A stretch of 64,000 nt of DNA from Oscillospiraceae bacterium (lineage in GTDB: Bacteria > Bacillota > Clostridia > Oscillospirales > Ruminococcaceae): positions 53,466 to 117,465 of the forward strand of contig DQFX01000055.1 in assembly GCA_003531585.1 (NCBI GenBank), read 5' to 3'. Shown here one piece after another: positions 52,655 to 60,787 of this stretch (within the stretch, counting starts at the first letter, position 1; each line of letters opens with the position of its first letter). The position numbers and the translations under genes were made by a program. A model generated the notes under the pieces. That model had not been told where the DNA came from and made no database searches. It worked only from the letters and a program-made list of their open reading frames with translations.

Positions 52655-53950
52655 ATGGCAGGAAAAACATATGCCCTTATGAAGCTCAGGGAAATCATAA
52701 ACGGGCTGAACCAAATAGACGCGGACTACCACACAGGCAGTTATTCAGCCATGGATATGTCCGGTGCGATAATGCTGACGTCTGAAAATATTGCTGACAA
52801 TTGTATACGCGCTGCGGAAATCCAGCAGAATTTCAGCAGCATGTCCGCAAAGTTGGTGCAGGAACTGACTATCCGCCAGCGCATGACCGACAGCAGATAC
52901 GCCGAATGGTATGACTCGGCAGTCCACACTGTTAAAGTCGGTTTTCTTCTTATGATGGCAGACGCAGATACCGACAAAACATGCGATCAGGAATGCATAA
53001 GCATGCTGGTGGATTTCTGTCAGGGAGACAGCCTTACAGACGTTACCGCACATTATTTCGCTGCGACTCTTCTTGGCGCACTTGAACCGAGAAAATGTTA
53101 CGATCTTATCATGGAGGATTTCCGGAAATATCCGAATCTCCTCGATACTCTCTATAACGGCTGCGGATACACTTATGATCCCGAACAGTCACGGGATTCG
53201 ATCAGCCTTATCTGCCCCATATGCGGCTCAAATAAGTCAGAACCTTATTACTGCGCAGATCAGGCAAAATTCAAAAATCCAAGCTTTGCTCCTGCTAAAC
53301 TGTGGATGAAATGCATATCTTGCCACAATCTCTACGCATATAACTTCCCGATACAGGCAAGATCCGTGATAAACGGCCACTACACCAATAACAGCTCTCA
53401 TACATTGCCAATGCTTCACCACCCGTCGGTATATTCTGATATGTTCAATAACATCAAGCTTCACAACAGCGGCTCTCGCTATCTTGAAATAGGCGTAGGG
53501 TGCGGTGAAATGCTTGCCTGCGCCCTGGAAATGGGATATCAGGCAGAAGCGGTAGAAATATGCCGTGAAGATTGTGAAAACGTGTCAAGAATACTCGGCG
53601 TTAATATAAAATGCGCGGATTTTCTTGAATACGAAACCAGCAAAAAGTATGATGTTATAGTCATGGGCGATGTACTCGAACATGTCAGCGAGCCGGTCAG
53701 AGCGCTTGAAAAAGCGTATGACATGCTGGCTCCAGATGGAATTCTATGGCTGTCAACACCAAATTATGAAAGCGCATTTACCCGCATGAATGGCTTTAAC
53801 GATCCGATGTGGAATCAGATGAATCACTTCACCTATTTTTCGTTCAATGGTCTGAAACCCATACTTGATAAAATAGGTTTTGATGTCAGACGCTACGACA
53901 TCAGCAATAGATACAACGGCTCGATGGAGCTGATACTTCAAAAACGATAA
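52655..53950 (+). CDS. Methyltransferase with N-terminal helical domain and zinc knuckle
   Basis: A 431-residue protein. Residues 1-175 are helical and unlike a known domain. A possible zinc knuckle follows at C187-C190 and C220-C223 (LICPICG and MKCISC). The C-terminal class I SAM domain (about 270-431) has SRYLEIGVGCGEMLACALEM and IVMGDVLEHVSEPVRALEKA. It is the last gene of the cluster, with an RBS GGGAGGAAC. C-methyltransferases of sugars often have such a knuckle, but the substrate is unknown. Confidence 0.8.
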   Translation: MAGKTYALMKLREIINGLNQIDADYHTGSYSAMDMSGAIMLTSENIADNCIRAAEIQQNFSSMSAKLVQELTIRQRMTDSRYAEWYDSAVHTVKVGFLLMMADADTDKTCDQECISMLVDFCQGDSLTDVTAHYFAATLLGALEPRKCYDLIMEDFRKYPNLLDTLYNGCGYTYDPEQSRDSISLICPICGSNKSEPYYCADQAKFKNPSFAPAKLWMKCISCHNLYAYNFPIQARSVINGHYTNNSSHTLPMLHHPSVYSDMFNNIKLHNSGSRYLEIGVGCGEMLACALEMGYQAEAVEICREDCENVSRILGVNIKCADFLEYETSKKYDVIVMGDVLEHVSEPVRALEKAYDMLAPDGILWLSTPNYESAFTRMNGFNDPMWNQMNHFTYFSFNGLKPILDKIGFDVRRYDISNRYNGSMELILQKR

Positions 53951-54006
53951 TCGTGATCAAAAACGAAGCCAACACCCCGCGCTTTATAGCAACAATATGA
54001 ATATGT

Positions 54007-54044
54007 AAAAGGCTCTCCTTTGATATATGCCGAGGAGAGCTTTT
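54007..54044 (+). terminator. Terminator of the glycan cluster
   Basis: AAAAGGCTCTCCT and AGGAGAGCTTTT form an 11-12-pair stem (one G-C offset) around a 14-nt loop, ending in TTTTC. It closes the transcript that includes the flagellin-linked genes. Confidence 0.82.
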
Positions 54045-54065
54045 CACCCCACACAAGTCGCTGCG

Positions 54066-54094
54066 TTGACAATAAAGTATAACTGTGCTATACT
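54066..54094 (+). promoter_or_regulatory. Sigma-A promoter of the GH5 lipoprotein gene
   Basis: TTGACA (54066-54071) and TATACT (54089-54094) with a 17-bp spacer make one of the strongest promoters in the window. The start would be near 54101. Confidence 0.88.
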
Positions 54095-54140
54095 CTAAAT
54101 GAAGTCCTGACTAACTAACACATGAAAGGAAGTGCCGCCG

Positions 54141-55499
54141 ATGAAGAAAATAGCCGCTCTGCTGTTGGCGGTGCTTATGCTTACCGGCTGCTCGGCTGAA
54201 AGCTCCAAAACCTCGGAGCCGCTGACTCCAGACAAAGTGTTTTCCGGTGGAACTCCGGATATTGACATCGAAGGCTATCAGCGCCCATCGTCCATGCTCA
54301 GCATGTCCGCTCAGCAAATTGTGATGAACATGCGCATTGGATGGAATCTCGGCTATTCTCTGGAAAGCTGCTTCTCAAACGTTATCGGAGATTATATCCC
54401 AGATGTCACGCCAAACGACTGGCAGACCATCGACGAAACATTCTGGGGTAATCCCGCAGTTTCAGAAAAGCTGTTCTGGAGGCTCACCGACAGCGGAATA
54501 AACGCTGTGAGACTCCCGATAACCTGGAGAGAACACATCGACGAATCGGGAAACATCGACGAGGACTGGCTCAACCGAGTGCAGCAGGTGGTTGATTATG
54601 CCTACAACTGCGGCATGTACGTCATAATAACCGTGTACCACGACGGCGCCAACGACAACGACGCCTGGATACGCAATGCCGTGAAGGATTACCGCAGCAC
54701 CCTGTCAAGATACACTAACCTGTGGTCGCAGATCGCGGACAAATTCCGCACATACAACGAGCGGCTGCTGTTTGAGAGCATGAACGAAGTAGAGTTCGTC
54801 GGCAGCGGCGACGACCGCGGGTACGAAATACTGAACGGCTTCAACCAGGCGTTTGTCGACACCGTTCGCTCCAACGGCGGAAACAACGGATATCGCCATC
54901 TTGTGATAGCCGGATACGCCGCAGACATCACAAAAACCTGCGATCAGCGGTTTAAAATGCCGGAGGATATCGATAATCACTGCATTCTGTCTGTTCACTA
55001 CTACACGCCCAAGACGTTCTGCCGCGCTTCCATTCAGAATTACTGGGGAAACAAATCCGAGCAGGAATGGATGGAACATCAGATAAACAATCTCCGAACG
55101 ACTTTCATCGACAACGGTATACCGGTCATAATTACAGAATACGGCGCAAAGGGAAGCGATACGGCAAGCAGGGTGTTTTTCTGCGAAATGCTGACAAAGC
55201 TCTGCCGGGACAATTATATATCCACATTCCTGTGGGACGACGGCAGCGAATTCGACCGCACCAGCTTTACATGGCACACTCCCGAACTGATAAATGCGCT
55301 CAAACGCGCGACAAGCGGAAACAGCTACGTTCCGGAAAAGCCCGAAAATATAGACGAGCAGACCCGTGAAGCGAAGCCGACAAGCGAAACGTCTGAACCC
55401 GATAACGAACCTGCGGAACCTGAATCAACCGAGGAGCATACCACCACAGAGGAAACCGCAGATATCCCGCCCGAAACATTCCAGTCATTAACCAGATAA
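54141..55499 (+). CDS. Lipid-anchored family 5 glycoside hydrolase (endoglucanase-like)
   Basis: A 452-residue surface enzyme. The signal peptide ends in the lipobox LTGC (Cys17), so it should be lipid-anchored outside the cell. The GH5 barrel (about 55-400) has MRIGWNLGYSLES, the acid/base Glu216 in FESMNEVEF and the nucleophile Glu333 in VIITEYGAKG. The usual NEP motif reads NEV. The Pro/Glu/Thr-rich tail (about 405-452) looks like a linker with no dockerin or binding module. It should cut beta-glucans or mannans. I chose ATG 54141, behind AAGGAAG; a GTG at 54132 is in frame. Confidence 0.9.
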   Translation: MKKIAALLLAVLMLTGCSAESSKTSEPLTPDKVFSGGTPDIDIEGYQRPSSMLSMSAQQIVMNMRIGWNLGYSLESCFSNVIGDYIPDVTPNDWQTIDETFWGNPAVSEKLFWRLTDSGINAVRLPITWREHIDESGNIDEDWLNRVQQVVDYAYNCGMYVIITVYHDGANDNDAWIRNAVKDYRSTLSRYTNLWSQIADKFRTYNERLLFESMNEVEFVGSGDDRGYEILNGFNQAFVDTVRSNGGNNGYRHLVIAGYAADITKTCDQRFKMPEDIDNHCILSVHYYTPKTFCRASIQNYWGNKSEQEWMEHQINNLRTTFIDNGIPVIITEYGAKGSDTASRVFFCEMLTKLCRDNYISTFLWDDGSEFDRTSFTWHTPELINALKRATSGNSYVPEKPENIDEQTREAKPTSETSEPDNEPAEPESTEEHTTTEETADIPPETFQSLTR

Positions 55500-55516
55500 A
55501 AATGCAGATAATATTA

Positions 55517-55549
55517 AGGCGCACCGAGAAGTGCGCCTGATATTTTTTA
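55517..55549 (+). terminator. Terminator of the GH5 gene
   Basis: AGGCGCAC and GTGCGCCT form an 8-bp stem with a 6-nt loop, followed by TGATATTTTTT. The next small gene starts 14 bp later, so the terminator may also reduce its expression. Confidence 0.88.
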
Positions 55550-55562
55550 TGGAGGGATAACA

Positions 55563-55748
55563 ATGCAGGATCCTACCAATCTTACAAACTGCCACCGCAC
55601 CGGAAATCCCGGCGGCAAAAAGAAGCCCAAGCCCTATAAAGTCGCCGACGTTGAGCTTTCGTCGCCCAAGACCGCCCCCCAGGGAATGTACACCGGCATA
55701 CCTGCCGACCCTGACGACGAACCTGTCCAGGACGCAGACGATCTCTGA
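55563..55748 (+). CDS. Small unknown protein (61 residues)
   Basis: A short polar protein starting MQDPTNLTNCHRTGNPGGKK, with a Lys-rich region (KKKPKPYKVADVELSS) and an acidic end (DPDDEPVQDADDL). It has a strong RBS, GGAGGG 7 nt before the ATG, which makes it more credible than its size alone. No signal or membrane segment, and no family recognised. It stands alone between a terminator and a MITE. Confidence 0.5.
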   Translation: MQDPTNLTNCHRTGNPGGKKKPKPYKVADVELSSPKTAPQGMYTGIPADPDDEPVQDADDL

Positions 55749-55790
55749 TCAATTCAGGTTCGGACGCGTAAGATTTACAAGCTTACTGAT

Positions 55791-56020
55791 GGGAACCTCT
55801 AAAAACCGGTTTGAAAAGGGAAAATGGGTAGAGTGCGCCGAATGCGATGAAAGCCGACGAAGTAAGGCTGTATGCCTTACGAGGAGGTGCAACACGATGT
55901 TGCAGAGCGAAATAACCGGGCGACGGCATGGACGCCGTCGCATCAGAAATTTCGCCCGTTGAAAGAAGCAGGCGGTGTGCTATACACATTTTCACTCAAA
56001 CAAGGTTTTTAGAGGTGACC
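55791..56020. mobile_element. MITE with terminal inverted repeats and internal hairpins, copy 1
   Basis: A 230-bp non-coding element bounded by GGGAACCTCTAAAAACC and its near-complement GGTTTTTAGAGGTGACC. CTGAT (or TGAT) lies at both outer edges as a likely target duplication. Inside are perfect hairpins: GTAAGGC-tgtat-GCCTTAC, GCAACA-cga-TGTTGC and GCGACGGC-atggac-GCCGTCGC, the last nested in CGGGCGA with TCGCCCG. No transposase is coded, so movement would need one in trans. A second copy is at 63902. Confidence 0.85.
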
Positions 56021-56034
56021 TGATATAAGCAATC

Positions 56035-56064
56035 GAAATGGGGCTGTTCCTGCAGCCCCATTTC
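56035..56064 (-). terminator. Terminator of the FliK/FlhB-like pair
   Basis: GAAATGGGGCTG and CAGCCCCATTTC form a 12-bp stem with a 6-nt loop. On the minus strand it follows the stop of the FlhB-like gene by 3 bp. It may act in both directions and also shield the operon from the MITE side. Confidence 0.85.
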
Positions 56065-56067
56065 AGT

Positions 56068-56376
56068 TTATTTCTTTCTCATGTCGTTGGCAGTGTAGAC
56101 GACCTCTGCGTATATCGCCGCGACTATCTGATACAACTCCTTCGGAATGGTCTCGCCGGCGTTCAGCATTACCAGCAGAGCCGCTACGCTGTCGTCCCGG
56201 TAGACCGGTACGCCCGCCTCGTCCGCAATGTTGACTATCCTCTGAGCCAGCTCGCCAAGTCCGGAAGCCACCACCACCGGCGCATAATTCATGTCGGGAT
56301 TGTATTTCAATGCAACTGCGGCGTTCTGCCCGTACAGCCGCTTGTTGTTCGCAGGAGCCTTCGGGTGCTTTTCCAT
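56068..56376 (-). CDS. FlhB C-terminal-domain homologue (FlhX-like)
   Basis: A 102-residue protein that matches the cytoplasmic C-terminal domain of FlhB/EscU: AAVALKYNPDMNYAPVVVAS, then GLGELAQRIVNIADEAGVPV, and IPKELYQIVAAIYAEVVY. FlhB switches the flagellar export gate from hook to filament proteins. The autocleavage motif NPTH before the AVALKY segment is absent here (it reads GQNA). It lies 12 bp after the FliK-like gene, so the two may form a substrate-switch module apart from the main export genes. Confidence 0.88.
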   Translation of the reverse strand: MEKHPKAPANNKRLYGQNAAVALKYNPDMNYAPVVVASGLGELAQRIVNIADEAGVPVYRDDSVAALLVMLNAGETIPKELYQIVAAIYAEVVYTANDMRKK

Positions 56377-56388
56377 GTTATGACCTCC

Positions 56389-58392
56389 TTAAACGCGGGT
56401 ATTCAGCGTTGTCCGCTTGTCGACTATCTTCGGGAATATCTCGGTAAGGTTGTGCGGAGTTTTCAGCGGCGCCGTCTCGAACGTCCGGGTGTTGTACCCC
56501 ACATTCCTTACCACCTTGTTTATTCTGTCTTTCATCGGCTCTATCTGCTTTTCAAAGCGCTGAGGATAGAGCAGCGTCAGGTTTACTTCATCGCCGAGAG
56601 CATACAGGTCGACCTCGAATCTGCCTATGCTCTCCACGTCGAACGTCAGGAACAGATGGTAGTTACGCTGCGTCCCCGGAGTGTTGTTCGGGTTGTTCTC
56701 GTCGTTATCGACCCACAGCTCGCCGAATGCCTTTGTTCCGTCCACGTCAAGCGGAAGTATGTAGTGAGCAAGCGGCGTGAATACTCCCGGAGCATTCAGC
56801 AGACTCTGAAGAAGATTCGTCGCATTGAAACTGTCCAGCGATTTCAGCGCCGGGTGGTTGATGTTTTCCTGAATGAAGTCCGTAAGACTGTCAAGAGCGG
56901 ATTTTACCGGCGGGCGCACTCCGTGCTGAGGAAGCTCGTTCTTCAGCGCCATCTTGTCGATGACGTCAACGAATGCGCCATACAGCCGCTCTCTTATCGG
57001 CAGATCGGGCATGGCGCGCAGCACCTCGTTCAGCTTGTCTATGACCTCCTGGATAGTATGCAGCTTGGAAAAATCCTGGGTGAACTGCGCCGACATCTCT
57101 CCGGTCTTGTCGTCGATAAATAGCCCCTTCACCATATTGTGGAGCGTCTGCAATCCGGTCTGACGTCCGCGGCTGTACGCTGCTAACTGCTGTTCGATGT
57201 TATAACCGCTGTCTTTAAGCGCAGCCATGTATCCCTTTTCGCTCATGCTCTCGTTGAGACGCTTCTCATAACCGGTCAGTTCGGGAAGTTCCTCGGCATT
57301 TTCGCCAATATCATCGCCGGATTTTTCGTCGATATGCTGAATTTCGCCGCCTTCGGCATTTAAATTTTCATTTTTATCTGTCGAATTTCCTGTTAGTGGT
57401 TGATTTTGTTGTGAATTTGTTGTATAATTATCTAAAGGGACTTCCTGCGCCTGGTCAGCCGCTGAATTTTCCGGCTGGGCAGCGGCCTGTGAGGCGTCGC
57501 CCGGGTCAGTCATCTTCTGCTTGTTGAATATCGCAGAATACAGACGGTTGAAGGAATTCTTCAGCGACTCCCGGAGCGTTCCCGAGGATATCTGCGAAAG
57601 CAGCAGGTTGAAATACTCCTTGCACATGTACGGGCTGTTGTTATAGCGCGACAGATTGTGCGTGATAAGCGGTATCAGCATCTGCGTGCGCTCGTCGTTC
57701 AGAAGGCTTCCGCTGACGTCCTTCATCACCGCGAGGGTCTCGCCCTTGAGGTAGTCGAAGTACTTGTCCGCGTCAGCCGCGCCCCACTCCTGGGAAAGAT
57801 TCAGCAGCTTTGCAGAGAGCTTCTCGTTCGGCGAGAAGTACTCCGACAGGAACTTCATATTCGCACGCAGCGCGCCGAGTATCTCGTTCTTGTTCTGAGC
57901 AAAGTTGATGGACTTCAGAAGGTTTCCTATAAGCTCCTTGGTGGACGGATCCGTTGTGGTCTTTGCCACCTCGCGGAGAACGTCGTAGAACTCGTGACCG
58001 CTGAACATAGTGTTCTGCTGCTCCTGGTTCTGGATCTCCTGCACAAGCTCCTCGGGCTTTACGTACAGCGACGCCGCAAGGTCCTCCAGCTTTCCGTAAA
58101 GCTCGGTGTGGCCGTTGATGAGCGCCTGATTCAGCACCTCGATATTCAGCAGATCCTTCAGAGTCTCCACCGCAAGGGTGGGATCCTTCGCGACCTGCAC
58201 CTGTAACGGGATCAGCTCACGATTGCCCATCTCAAGGCGGCTGCGCGCCCCCGATGATGAGGAGTTCCCCGAACCCTGGACGCCGGCAAGCTTAACGATA
58301 TCGAACGGCTCCGTGTTTGGATCCATCGGCCGGGAGCTGTAGTTGTAGTTCTTCGCAGTAATAGGATTGTTTATCTGTGGTATCTGCGCCAT
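56389..58392 (-). CDS. Large FliK-like protein (hook-length control candidate)
   Basis: A 667-residue, mainly helical protein. The C-terminal 120 residues (about 545-667) resemble the Flg_hook domain of FliK, with ESIGRFEVDLYALGDEVNLT and a basic end. The middle has an Asn/Gln-rich, low-GC stretch (about 315-350, genome 57355-57440), as expected for a flexible ruler region. The N-terminus (EPFDIVKLAGVQGSGNSSSS) is polar. With the FlhB-like gene it fits hook-length control, which is inference. The RBS is GAGGAGGG; a TACAAT -10 box lies at 58429-58434. Confidence 0.65.
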   Translation of the reverse strand: MAQIPQINNPITAKNYNYSSRPMDPNTEPFDIVKLAGVQGSGNSSSSGARSRLEMGNRELIPLQVQVAKDPTLAVETLKDLLNIEVLNQALINGHTELYGKLEDLAASLYVKPEELVQEIQNQEQQNTMFSGHEFYDVLREVAKTTTDPSTKELIGNLLKSINFAQNKNEILGALRANMKFLSEYFSPNEKLSAKLLNLSQEWGAADADKYFDYLKGETLAVMKDVSGSLLNDERTQMLIPLITHNLSRYNNSPYMCKEYFNLLLSQISSGTLRESLKNSFNRLYSAIFNKQKMTDPGDASQAAAQPENSAADQAQEVPLDNYTTNSQQNQPLTGNSTDKNENLNAEGGEIQHIDEKSGDDIGENAEELPELTGYEKRLNESMSEKGYMAALKDSGYNIEQQLAAYSRGRQTGLQTLHNMVKGLFIDDKTGEMSAQFTQDFSKLHTIQEVIDKLNEVLRAMPDLPIRERLYGAFVDVIDKMALKNELPQHGVRPPVKSALDSLTDFIQENINHPALKSLDSFNATNLLQSLLNAPGVFTPLAHYILPLDVDGTKAFGELWVDNDENNPNNTPGTQRNYHLFLTFDVESIGRFEVDLYALGDEVNLTLLYPQRFEKQIEPMKDRINKVVRNVGYNTRTFETAPLKTPHNLTEIFPKIVDKRTTLNTRV

Positions 58393-58428
58393 GTTTTTTC
58401 CCTCCTCGCATGATTCTTCAATGAGTAT

Positions 58429-58457
58429 ATTGTATCATAAAATTGATGAATAATAAA
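58429..58457 (-). promoter_or_regulatory. Possible promoter of the FliK-like operon
   Basis: On the minus strand TTTATT (58452-58457) and TACAAT (58429-58434) are 17 bp apart. The -35 box is poor, so confidence is modest. Confidence 0.45.
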
Positions 58458-58496
58458 GGGCTTTTTGAAAAAACACGGCAAAACCCCCGAAAATTC

Positions 58497-58525
58497 ATGA
58501 CCGGGCAGTTTCTGCCTCTGGTCAT
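58497..58525 (+). other. Hairpin in the cheA leader
   Basis: ATGACC-g-GGCAG-ttt-CTGCC-tct-GGTCAT forms a clear two-step stem between the divergent FliK-like and cheA genes. The 58526-58584 stretch then holds only AT-rich leader and the RBS GGAAAGGAA. It may be a 5' stability or regulatory element; no clear promoter for cheA was found. Confidence 0.55.
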
Positions 58526-58584
58526 TCACATATCTAATAAAATATCATATGCGCTCAAGCGTATATATGGAAAGGAATGTTATT

Positions 58585-60774
58585 ATGGCAAAAATCGAAC
58601 CCGGCATGGAATCAATGCTGGACATGTACTTCTACGAAACCAACTCACTGCTGGAACAGCTTGACGAGATCCTTCTCAGGACAGAGCAGGCAAACTCCTT
58701 TGACAGCGAGGACATCAAGGAGATTTTCCGTATCATGCATACCATCAAAGGTTCCTCAGCTATGATGGGCTTTGAGAACCTTTCTGTGCTGGCGCATAAG
58801 GCGGAGGATATGTTCTTCGTTATCCGCGAGAACCCTGATGTCATCACCGACGTAAGCTTCGTTTACGACCTTGTATTCCAGGTTTCCGACTCCTACAAGG
58901 CACAGATTGAACTTATCCAGAACAACATAAACGGCGAATATGAGCAGATGGACTTCAGCGAGCTCATCGACAAGCTGTTAAAGGCGCGCGACGCTCTGGT
59001 CGGCGAAACCAAGGGCGATACCCCGGCTCAGGCTGAGGCTATCGCTTCCGGAGCCGCTCCCGACCCGGAGGTCGCTGCAAACGGTGCGGCTCCTGCCGCC
59101 GCTGCGCCCGCTCCTGCGCCCGCAGCAAACAACAAGACCACTGTCCGCGTTTTCTTTGAGGACGGCTGCCAGATGGAGAACCTCCGTGCATTCCTGCTGA
59201 TAAACACCATCAAGGACGCCTGCAAGGAACTTGAATTCGAGCCTGCCGATGTGGAGAACAACCCTGAAACTGCCAAGGAGATCGTCGACAAGGGCTTCCT
59301 TATCACATTCGTTCCGCATGACAGCGTTGACGAGGTGCTCAAGGCGATCGAGAGCGCGCTCAACGTTCAGAGCTACGAAGTGGTAAGCACTCCCGCAGCT
59401 GCTCCCACCGAACCTGCAAAGACCGAGCTTCCTCCGGAGCCTAAGGCTGCGGCTCCCGCAGCGGCAGCGCCTGCTCCTGCTGCAGCGCCTGCTCCTGCAG
59501 CTGCTCCAGCGTCCGCTCCTGCTCAGCATGCGCCTGCACAGACCTCCGTTGAGAAGGCACAGGCTGCTGTTGAAAAGGCTCAGGCTGCTGCCGGCGGCGC
59601 TCAGAAGCAGTCCCTCATCAGCGTCAATCTTGCAAAGCTCGACGCTCTGCATGACATAGTAGGCGAGATCATCACCACCGAGTCCATGGTTATTTCCAAC
59701 CCTGATCTCGACGGCCTTGAGCTTGAAAGCTTCAACAAGGCTGCCCGCCAGCTCAGAAAGCTCACAAGCGAGCTTCAGGATACCGTAATGTCCATCAGAA
59801 TGGTTCCGCTTGCCGGAGTATTCCAGAAGATGAACCGTATCGTCCGCGACATGAAAAAGAAGCTCAACAAGGACGTAGAGTTCGTTATGGAAGGCGAGGA
59901 TACAGAGGTAGACAAGTCCATCGTGGACAGCCTCCAGGATCCGCTCATGCACCTCGTCAGAAACTGCATGGATCACGGTATTGAGGAACATGTTGAGGAA
60001 CGTACCGCAGAGGGCAAGCCTGCAAAGGGAACCCTGAAGCTCACTGCACAGAACGCTTCCGGCGAGGTAATCATCACCGTATCCGATGACGGTGCCGGCA
60101 TTGATCCTGAGAAGATCATGAACAAGGCAAGAAAGCAGGGTCTCCTCACCAAGCCTGAGAGCGAATACACTGAGAAGGAGATACAGAACATCATTCTCCT
60201 GCCCGGCTTCTCTACCAACGAGACCGTTACCGAATTCAGCGGACGCGGCGTCGGCATGGACGTTGTAAAAGCGAACGTTGAGAAGTGCGGCGGCTCCATC
60301 ATCGTTGACAGCAAGAAGGGCGAAGGAACTACATTTATCATCAAGATCCCGCTCACCCTTGCAATTATCGACGGTATGGAGATCACAGTCGGCGATCTGG
60401 TATTCACCGTGCCGATTTCCACTATCCGCGAAAGCTTCAAGGCTGAACCCAGCCAGATACTCCGCGACACAAAGAACAACGAAATGATCATGATACGCGG
60501 CGTTTGCTATCCTATCCTCCGCATGCATGAAAAGTTCGCGATTGACACCGAGATCACCAACCTTGAGGACGGTATCCTGCTTCTTGTGGAGACCGACAAC
60601 AAGAGCGTCTGCATTTTCGCCGACAAGCTTATCGGCGAGCAGCAGGTAGTCGTAAAGCCGTTCCCCGCATACCTCAACAAGTACAAAATCAAGAGCGAGG
60701 GTCTTTCGGGCTGCACGATAATGGGCGACGGCAGCATTTCGCTGATCATCGACACCAATACGCTTATCGGTTAA
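58585..60774 (+). CDS. cheA: Chemotaxis histidine kinase CheA
   Basis: A 729-residue sensor kinase. P1 (HPt, about 1-115) carries the phosphorylated His52 in RIMHTIKGSSAMMGF. A P2-like domain (about 185-285) has VFFEDGCQMENLRAFLLI and should bind a response regulator. An Ala/Pro-rich linker (about 290-345) leads to P3, then the P4 ATPase (VRNCMDHGIEEH, DDGAGIDPEKI and GRGVGMDVV) and the CheW-like P5. I chose the ATG at 58585, behind GGAAAGGAA; an earlier ATG at 58549 lacks this. It starts the che operon. Confidence 0.97.
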   Translation: MAKIEPGMESMLDMYFYETNSLLEQLDEILLRTEQANSFDSEDIKEIFRIMHTIKGSSAMMGFENLSVLAHKAEDMFFVIRENPDVITDVSFVYDLVFQVSDSYKAQIELIQNNINGEYEQMDFSELIDKLLKARDALVGETKGDTPAQAEAIASGAAPDPEVAANGAAPAAAAPAPAPAANNKTTVRVFFEDGCQMENLRAFLLINTIKDACKELEFEPADVENNPETAKEIVDKGFLITFVPHDSVDEVLKAIESALNVQSYEVVSTPAAAPTEPAKTELPPEPKAAAPAAAAPAPAAAPAPAAAPASAPAQHAPAQTSVEKAQAAVEKAQAAAGGAQKQSLISVNLAKLDALHDIVGEIITTESMVISNPDLDGLELESFNKAARQLRKLTSELQDTVMSIRMVPLAGVFQKMNRIVRDMKKKLNKDVEFVMEGEDTEVDKSIVDSLQDPLMHLVRNCMDHGIEEHVEERTAEGKPAKGTLKLTAQNASGEVIITVSDDGAGIDPEKIMNKARKQGLLTKPESEYTEKEIQNIILLPGFSTNETVTEFSGRGVGMDVVKANVEKCGGSIIVDSKKGEGTTFIIKIPLTLAIIDGMEITVGDLVFTVPISTIRESFKAEPSQILRDTKNNEMIMIRGVCYPILRMHEKFAIDTEITNLEDGILLLVETDNKSVCIFADKLIGEQQVVVKPFPAYLNKYKIKSEGLSGCTIMGDGSISLIIDTNTLIG

Positions 60775-60787
60775 GGGAGGAATCAGC

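Noticed and set aside
55791..56020. CRISPR array or rho-independent terminator cluster
   Set aside because: The hairpins differ from one another and are not regularly spaced repeats; the terminal inverted repeats and second copy show a MITE.
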